Assembly (NCBI GenBank): GCA_045652245.1
Contig: JAZRTY010000013.1
Span: 1-64,000 of the forward strand
Source of the DNA: SIG622 sp045652245
Lineage (GTDB): Bacteria > Bacillota > Clostridia > Oscillospirales > CAG-382
DNA: 64,000 bases
Direction of reading: 5' to 3'
Below are positions 58,797 through 64,000 of the stretch, one piece after another. How positions within the stretch are numbered: position 1 is the first letter of the stretch; the number at the start of each line of letters is the position of its first letter. The notes under the pieces were generated by a model. It was not told where the DNA came from. It worked only from the letters and a program-made list of their open reading frames with translations, and ran no database searches. Both the position numbers and the translations under genes were made by a program.

Positions 58797-59942
58797 ATGA
58801 ATACTTTTGGAATTAAAACCAAAGTTTGTTTTGGTGATAATGCTCTTTCTGCACTTTCCGAAATAAAGGCTAAAAATGCTGTAATTCTTACAGATGCCTT
58901 TATGAGAGATTCGGGAAATGCAGATATGCTTGCTTTGCTTTGTGAAAATTGTGACAATGTTTCGATTTTTGCAGAAATAATACCTGATCCTCCGGTCGAG
59001 CTTATCGTCAGGGGGCTTGAGTTTTTGCTCTCAAAGAACGCCGATGTGGTTATTGCTCTTGGTGGTGGTTCTTCAATTGATGCTGCAAAGGCTACAATAC
59101 TTATGTATGCAAAAAAGACAGGTACACGTATTCCTCTTGTCGCAGTTCCAACTACAAGTGGAACAGGTAGTGAGGTTACAAAATTTGCAGTGATTACCGA
59201 TAGGGAAGCAGGAGTCAAGTACCCACTTGCGTCGGATATGATGCTTCCGGATGTTGCTATTTTATCAAGTGACCTAGTAAAAAGTGTACCTGCGGGAATT
59301 ACTGCAGATACAGGCTTTGACGTTATTACTCATGCCATTGAAGCGTATATATCAACTCAGGCAAGTGATTTTACCGATGCTTTTGCCCAGATGTCGCTTG
59401 AACTTTGTTGTCAATATCTCCGTCTTGCTTGCGAGGATGGAAATGATACAGTTGCAAGAGAGAAGATGCACAACGCCTCGTGTCTTGCCGGAATGGCTTT
59501 TAATGACGCAGGTCTCGGTGTAAATCACGGTATTGCCCACGCACTTGGTGCAACCTTTCATATTCCACACGGAAGAGCAAATGCTATGCTTCTTTACCAT
59601 ACAATGAAATATAATGCTTCTCTTGACAGCGCAGAAGCGTATGGAGACATAACTCCTACCTGTGCAAAACTGTCAAAAATTGCAAAGCTTGTAGGTTTAC
59701 CGTGTGTTTCTGTAAAATCCGGAGCTGCGAATCTTATAAATGAAGTTCGTCGTTTGACGATTGCTCTTGGTATTCCGCAAACTCTTGCTGATGTCGGAAT
59801 TGCAAAAGAGGATTATATGCAATACAGAGAGCATATTATAAAAAGCGCTGTTAATGATGCTTGTTCTTTAACAAATCCACGTGAGGTTAACGAAGCAGCT
59901 GTTGCTAAAATACTTTCCGGAATCGAGATTTTCACAAAATAA
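58797..59942 (+). CDS. Iron-type alcohol dehydrogenase (EutG/PduQ/FucO-like)
   Basis: A 381-residue group III alcohol dehydrogenase. NAD-binding GGGSSIDAAK, the TTSGTGSEVTKF loop, and the metal site in DTGFDVITHAIEAY with NHGIAHALGATFHIPHGRANA are all intact. It resembles PduQ or lactaldehyde reductase FucO; either propanal to propanol or lactaldehyde to propanediol would fit. Unlike the zinc-type enzyme it has no obvious encapsulation helix. It follows deoR and ends at a terminator. Confidence 0.92.
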   Translation: MNTFGIKTKVCFGDNALSALSEIKAKNAVILTDAFMRDSGNADMLALLCENCDNVSIFAEIIPDPPVELIVRGLEFLLSKNADVVIALGGGSSIDAAKATILMYAKKTGTRIPLVAVPTTSGTGSEVTKFAVITDREAGVKYPLASDMMLPDVAILSSDLVKSVPAGITADTGFDVITHAIEAYISTQASDFTDAFAQMSLELCCQYLRLACEDGNDTVAREKMHNASCLAGMAFNDAGLGVNHGIAHALGATFHIPHGRANAMLLYHTMKYNASLDSAEAYGDITPTCAKLSKIAKLVGLPCVSVKSGAANLINEVRRLTIALGIPQTLADVGIAKEDYMQYREHIIKSAVNDACSLTNPREVNEAAVAKILSGIEIFTK

Positions 59943-59956
59943 AATATAAATTCAAA

Positions 59957-59997
59957 CACTGCAGGGTTTTCAACTTTGCAGTGCTTTTTGTTTTTTT
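59957..59997 (+). terminator. Terminator closing the microcompartment locus
   Basis: CACTGCA / TGCAGTG (59957-59963 / 59977-59983) followed by CTTTTTGTTTTTTT. Confidence 0.8.
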
Positions 59998-60026
59998 ATT
60001 ATGTTAAATATCGAAACAATTTGAAC

Positions 60027-60055
60027 TTGATTTTTACAAATTATTATGGTAAAAT
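60027..60055 (+). promoter_or_regulatory. Promoter of the MATE gene
   Basis: TTGATT, 17 bp, TAAAAT, 42 nt before the MATE start. Confidence 0.6.
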
Positions 60056-60097
60056 ATACCTGAAAAAATATTTGTAGTGTAAATGTAAGGTGTAAAA

Positions 60098-61480
60098 ATG
60101 AATAAATCTATAGTAACTGATTTAACGGTTGGAAATGTTCCGAAGCTTTTGTTAAAGTTTGCTTTTCCACTGTTTTTATCTAATGCCCTTCAGGCAATTT
60201 ATAATCTTGTGGATATGATTGTCGTAGGTCAATATGTAGGTGGGGCCGGAATGGCTGCAGTATCAATCGGTGGCGATATTCTTCATCTTCTGACTTTTAT
60301 AGCAATGGGCTTTTCTTCTGCAGGACAGGTCTTAATAGCACAGGACGTAGGCTCGGGAAAGTTTGACAGAGTCCGTAAGACAATCGGAACAATGTTTACT
60401 CTTTTGTTCCTTTGTTCGATTGCAGTATCTGTCGTTTGTTATCTTATTCGTATTCCTATGCTCGGATGGCTTAATACCCCGGATGAGGCATATGAATATA
60501 CGCTCAGCTATACTGTAACCTGTATTATCGGACTCGTTTTCATTTACGGTTACAATATCGTAAGTGCAGTTCTTCGTGGGATGGGTGACAGTCGCAGACC
60601 ATTTGCTTTTGTAGCTATTGCAGCGCTTGTAAACCTTGTACTTGATGTTATCTTTGTAGTATTTTTCGGGATGGAAGTGTTTGGTGCAGCTCTTGCTACA
60701 GTTATAGCACAGGGTATAAGCTTTATTATTTCTATTATTTATCTTTATCGTAAGAAAGAAAGCTTTTTCTTCGATTTTAAACTCAAAAGTTTTGCTATGG
60801 AAAAGACGGCACTCAGACGTATTCTCACGCTTGGAATTCCGATGGCTATTCAGTCTGCCGCTATCAGTCTTTCAAAGATTGTACTTATGGCATGGATTAA
60901 CGCTTTTGGTGTTGTATATGCGGCTCTTGCAGGTGTGTTTAATAAGGTTAATACAATGATTGGTATTGTTTCAAACTCCTTTACAACTGCAGGAAGTGCG
61001 ATGGTCGGTCAAAACCTCGGTGCCGGAAAAGACGAGAGAGTACCACAAATTCTGAAGACGGTAAATGTCTGCGGAATGTTAATAGCAATTGTTTTCTCGC
61101 TTGTAGTATTTTTATTCCCGGATCAGTTTTTTGCTATCTTTACCGACGACGTGGAGGTGCTTAAAATTGCAGGAATACTCGTTTATCCGATTATACTTAA
61201 TTTCTTTGGTGCAGCAACAAGAAGCGTTAGCTTTTCGCTGATTAACGGCTCGGGCAATACGAAGCTTAATCTTGCAGTTGCAATCATTGACGGAGTAATC
61301 AGCAGAGTGGGAATTGCAGCATTACTTGGATTTGCGTTGCATATGGACTGTCTTGGCTTCTGGTATGGCGACTCGATAGCAGGCTTTATGCCGTTGGTAA
61401 TCGGTTTTTGCTTCTTTGCGTCAGGAGCCTGGAAAACGAAAAAGACATACCAAAATAACGAATCAGAGAAAATTCAATAA
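60098..61480 (+). CDS. MATE-family efflux transporter
   Basis: A 460-residue multidrug and toxin exporter with twelve predicted membrane helices. Motifs include LPLFLSNALQAIYNLVDMIVVGQYVG, AMGFSSAGQVLIAQ, GMGDSRRPF and VGQNLGAGKDERV in the second half. Substrate unknown. It is transcribed apart from the microcompartment locus and 14 nt before the kinase gene. Confidence 0.93.
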   Translation: MNKSIVTDLTVGNVPKLLLKFAFPLFLSNALQAIYNLVDMIVVGQYVGGAGMAAVSIGGDILHLLTFIAMGFSSAGQVLIAQDVGSGKFDRVRKTIGTMFTLLFLCSIAVSVVCYLIRIPMLGWLNTPDEAYEYTLSYTVTCIIGLVFIYGYNIVSAVLRGMGDSRRPFAFVAIAALVNLVLDVIFVVFFGMEVFGAALATVIAQGISFIISIIYLYRKKESFFFDFKLKSFAMEKTALRRILTLGIPMAIQSAAISLSKIVLMAWINAFGVVYAALAGVFNKVNTMIGIVSNSFTTAGSAMVGQNLGAGKDERVPQILKTVNVCGMLIAIVFSLVVFLFPDQFFAIFTDDVEVLKIAGILVYPIILNFFGAATRSVSFSLINGSGNTKLNLAVAIIDGVISRVGIAALLGFALHMDCLGFWYGDSIAGFMPLVIGFCFFASGAWKTKKTYQNNESEKIQ

Positions 61481-61494
61481 AAGGAGATCGGAAT

Positions 61495-62433
61495 ATGAAA
61501 AAGAGAGTTCTTGTACTCGGCAGTTCAAATATTGATTTTGTATCCAATACAGAGCGTGTCCCCGAATCCGGTGAAACCTTTATGACAAACAGAGACTATA
61601 TGTTTGTTCCCGGTGGAAAGGGTGGAAATACTGCAGTAGCCCTTGCAAGACTTGGCGCTGATTGCATATTTTGTGCAAGACTCGGTAAGGATAATTATGG
61701 AAAAGAACTTCTCGATTTTTACAAGAATGAGGGGATTGATACAAGACATATTCATCTTACCCCCGACTCTTCTACGGGACTTGCAAATATAATCGTCGAT
61801 GATGATGCAAAAAACAGAATTATCGTATATCCGGGAGCAAATATGCTTATTACCGATGAGGACGTTGAAGCAGCCCTTATAACATATCCCGAAGCGCTTG
61901 TTTGTCAGTTTGAAATAAACTTCGACAGAATTTGTCAGGCAACACATTATTGTAACGAAAAGAATATTCCGGTAGTAATAGATGCAGGTCCGGCAAATAA
62001 GTTCCTTGACCTTGCAAGTCTTGGCAGACTTGAGATTTTTTCTCCGAATGAACCTGAAACAGAGATTTTTACAGGAATAAGACCTAATTCCTTTGAGAGC
62101 TGTATTTTGGCTTGTATTGCACTTAGAAAAATGGTAGATACAAAGTACGTGGTGTTAAAGCTCGGCGATAAGGGCTGTTTTATATACGGCGAAAACCTTT
62201 CGAACTTTGTAGAGCCATATAAAGTACACGCAATTGATACAACTGCAGCAGGGGATAGCTTTACTGCAGCACTCACGCTTGAATATCTCAGAAACGGCAA
62301 GGATATACTGAAAGCTGCAAAATACGCAAATGCCGTTGGTGGAATGGTAGTATCAAAAAGTGGTGCTTCCTCATCAATTCCCACCGAAAAAGAGGTAGCG
62401 AGCTTCATTTCGGAATATGATGAAACTCTTTAA
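61495..62433 (+). CDS. rbsK: PfkB-family sugar kinase, ribokinase-like
   Basis: A 312-residue kinase. The N-terminal sugar-binding signature is VPGGKGGNTAVALARLGA and the C-terminal ATP/anion-hole motif is DTTAAGDSFTAAL with the catalytic Asp. The overall pattern is that of ribokinase (RbsK), though other pentoses or deoxysugars are possible. The rbs transporter is not here. It follows the MATE gene and might supply sugar phosphate to the aldolase (speculative). Confidence 0.85.
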   Translation: MKKRVLVLGSSNIDFVSNTERVPESGETFMTNRDYMFVPGGKGGNTAVALARLGADCIFCARLGKDNYGKELLDFYKNEGIDTRHIHLTPDSSTGLANIIVDDDAKNRIIVYPGANMLITDEDVEAALITYPEALVCQFEINFDRICQATHYCNEKNIPVVIDAGPANKFLDLASLGRLEIFSPNEPETEIFTGIRPNSFESCILACIALRKMVDTKYVVLKLGDKGCFIYGENLSNFVEPYKVHAIDTTAAGDSFTAALTLEYLRNGKDILKAAKYANAVGGMVVSKSGASSSIPTEKEVASFISEYDETL

Positions 62434-62539
62434 TGATTTACTTATGCATAGATAATTAACATTTTAAGATAGATTATCGGCATTGTTTTGTGATAACATT
62501 ATAATGAAAGTTTATGTAAACCAAAATGGAGGAACATTT

Positions 62540-63250
62540 ATGGTAAAATATAAGAGAATTTTACTGAAATTGTCCGGCGAGGCGTTAGCGCCGTCAGACA
62601 GAGCCGAAGGGATACTTGATTTCGATTTTATAAAAGAGGTTGCACTTCAGATAAAGGATTGTGTTCTTGCCGGAACCCAGGTTGCAATAGTAATCGGTGG
62701 AGGCAATATCTGGCGTGGCAAAAAGGGAGTGCAGGTAACAAGAAGCAGATCCGACAGTATGGGAATGCTTGCAACTACAATAAACTCTCTGGCATTCAAA
62801 ACAGGTCTAGATAACGTAGGAGTGCCATGCAAGGTTATGTCAGCACTTCCTATGGATAAAATAGCAGAGTATTACACAAACGAGAAAGCAATTTCTTATC
62901 TTGAAGAAGGTAATGTTGTTATAGTATCTGGTGGAAGTGGTAACCCGTATTTCTCAACAGATACAGCAGCAATTCTTCGTTGTGCAGAGCTTGAGTGTGA
63001 GGCAGCACTCTTTGCAAAGAATATTGACGGTATCTATACTGCTGACCCGAAGATAGATAAGAATGCAAAGAAAATCGAAAAGCTTACATATACTGAAATT
63101 ATCGATAAAAATCTTCAGGCTATCGACCTTTCAGCGGCAGCTTTCGGCAGGGAAAATGATATCCCTCTTATCTGCTTTGGACTTAAGGAAGAAAACAGTA
63201 TCCTGAGAGTATGTGCCGGAGAAAAGCTCGGTACGGTTATATCAAACTGA
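62540..63250 (+). CDS. pyrH: UMP kinase
   Basis: Phosphorylates UMP to UDP; a hexameric amino-acid-kinase fold protein. The 236 residues show LLKLSGEAL, VIGGGNIWRG and the substrate region MGMLATTINSLAF. The C-terminal part has TADPKIDKNAKK and EN-DIPLICF. The start at 62540 follows GGAGGA; codons upstream to 62483 are unlikely to be used. It begins the conserved pyrH-frr-uppS run. Confidence 0.96.
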   Translation: MVKYKRILLKLSGEALAPSDRAEGILDFDFIKEVALQIKDCVLAGTQVAIVIGGGNIWRGKKGVQVTRSRSDSMGMLATTINSLAFKTGLDNVGVPCKVMSALPMDKIAEYYTNEKAISYLEEGNVVIVSGGSGNPYFSTDTAAILRCAELECEAALFAKNIDGIYTADPKIDKNAKKIEKLTYTEIIDKNLQAIDLSAAAFGRENDIPLICFGLKEENSILRVCAGEKLGTVISN

Positions 63251-63284
63251 TAAATTTTAATAAATATATATTTGGAGGATTATT

Positions 63285-63839
63285 ATGAAACTCGAACTTC
63301 GTGAATTTGACGCAAAAATGGCAAAATCCATCTCTAACTATGAAGCTGAACTCAAGGTAATAAGAGCAGGACAGGCAAACCCTTCTGTTCTTGACAGAAT
63401 TACCGTTGATTATTACGGAACACAAACCTGTGTAAACCAGCTTGCAAATATTACTCTGCCTGACCCAAGAACTTTAGTTATTGCCCCCTGGGAGGCAAAT
63501 CTTCTGAAAGAAATCGAAAAGGCAATTATTGCTTCTGACCTTGGAATTAACCCTTCAAATGACGGCAAGGTAATTCGTCTTGCATTCCCGGTACCTACCG
63601 AGGAAAGAAGAAAAGAACTTGCAAAGAGCGTTGACAAGTTCGCAGAGGAAGTAAAGGTTGCACTCCGTAATATCAGACGTGATGCTAACGACAAGTGTAA
63701 GGAAATGAAGAAGAACGGTGAAATGACCGAGGATGAACAGAAGGCTTCGGAAAAGAGTGTTCAGGATCTTACCGATAAGTACACAAAGAAGGCAGACGAA
63801 ATTGCAGCTGCTAAAAAAGCAGAGATAATGTCTATCTGA
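63285..63839 (+). CDS. frr: Ribosome recycling factor
   Basis: A 184-residue protein that splits post-termination ribosomes with EF-G. Signatures are IRAGQANPSVLDRITVDYYG, the APWEANLLKEIEKAI block, GKVIRLAFPVPTEERRKEL and AEEVKVALRNIRRDAND. It lies 34 nt after pyrH with TGGAGGAT before the ATG. Confidence 0.97.
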   Translation: MKLELREFDAKMAKSISNYEAELKVIRAGQANPSVLDRITVDYYGTQTCVNQLANITLPDPRTLVIAPWEANLLKEIEKAIIASDLGINPSNDGKVIRLAFPVPTEERRKELAKSVDKFAEEVKVALRNIRRDANDKCKEMKKNGEMTEDEQKASEKSVQDLTDKYTKKADEIAAAKKAEIMSI

Positions 63840-63843
63840 TTTT

Positions 63844-64000
63844 ATGGGTATTTTGTCTTTGTTTGGCAAAAAAAAGCGTTCTTTACAGACTGATAAACTA
63901 CCTTCTCATATAGCATTTATAATGGACGGGAACGGCAGATGGGCAAGAAAAAGAGGTCTTGCCCGTACTGCCGGTCATGTAAGAGGGGCGCAAACTTTCA
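63844..64000 (+). CDS. uppS: Undecaprenyl diphosphate synthase, N-terminal part (3' truncated)
   Basis: Only the first 52 residues are in the window. The cis-prenyltransferase signature HIAFIMDGNGRWARKRG with the catalytic Asp is clear, followed by GHVRGAQTF. The product makes the C55 lipid carrier for cell wall synthesis. It starts 4 nt after frr, so the three genes are co-transcribed. Confidence 0.93.
   Translation, partial: MGILSLFGKKKRSLQTDKLPSHIAFIMDGNGRWARKRGLARTAGHVRGAQTF

Noticed and set aside
1..64000. CRISPR arrays, tRNA genes, rRNA genes, integrases or insertion sequences
   Set aside because: Reading both strands I found no regularly spaced repeats, no tRNA T-loop with matching acceptor stem, and no transposase or integrase product.

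Overview
The window comes from a low-GC (roughly 40% by eye) Gram-positive anaerobe of the class Clostridia, most likely a spore-forming gut bacterium of the Ruminococcaceae/Oscillospiraceae type. The grounds are: sporulation genes (dpaA/dpaB, a 23-codon spoVM, a SipL-like gene, spoIID), a rubrerythrin, FeoA-FeoB ferrous iron uptake, a glycyl radical enzyme microcompartment, short HisG plus HisZ, strong GGAGG ribosome binding sites, and many near-consensus TTGACA-17-TATAAT promoters. Placement below class level is inference.

Layout. 1-1.2 kb: the end of a beta-helix protein. 1.3-9.65 kb: a compact histidine operon, hisZ-G-D-C-B-H-A-F-IE-K, behind one promoter and ended by a bidirectional terminator; it covers every step from PRPP to histidinol, plus HisD to histidine. 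9.7-11.3 kb (minus): a polytopic membrane protein and a rubrerythrin. 11.5-17.1 kb: feoAB fusion, birA, then lemA with a DUF2207 partner. 17.2-24.5 kb: mixed accessory genes (GntP permease, two SGNH hydrolases, WG-repeat lipoprotein, cation/proton antiporter, aminotransferase). 24.6-27.7 kb: acyl-CoA synthetase, TetR and hemolysin III genes, with a perfect palindrome at the promoter. 28-30.5 kb: cyclophilin, a C_GCAxxG_C_C protein, and dipicolinate synthase dpaAB. 30.6-33.7 kb (minus): rpmH-rnpA-yidD-yidC-jag. 33.8-37.2 kb (minus): two tandem esterases, tyrS and a small acidic membrane protein. 37.4-47 kb: comEC, a DUF2344 gene, a DHHW protein, spoVM/sipL, spoIID (minus) and an HtrA protease.

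47.1-59.95 kb is the most notable region: a bacterial microcompartment (BMC) locus. It encodes a glycyl radical enzyme and its activase, a permuted EutS/PduU shell protein, EutP, a class II aldolase, an HbpS/GlcG-like protein, a zinc-type alcohol dehydrogenase, four BMC-H proteins, a EutN vertex protein, a PduS/RnfC-like flavo-iron-sulfur protein, a PduT-like trimer, a DeoR regulator and an iron-type alcohol dehydrogenase. The likely flow is deoxysugar phosphate -> lactaldehyde -> 1,2-propanediol -> propanal -> propanol. Three cargo enzymes carry candidate encapsulation helices. No CoA-acylating aldehyde dehydrogenase, phosphotransacylase or acetate/propionate kinase is present, so the locus as seen looks like a reductive electron sink rather than the usual ATP-yielding type. 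Two promoters in the locus share a 48-49 nt AC-rich tract, a candidate DeoR operator. A branched RNA structure lies before the vertex gene, and one shell gene has two in-frame starts.

60-64 kb: MATE exporter, ribokinase-like kinase, then the housekeeping cluster pyrH-frr-uppS (uppS cut by the window end). I found no tRNA, rRNA, CRISPR array or transposase. No gene-free stretch exceeds 300 bases.
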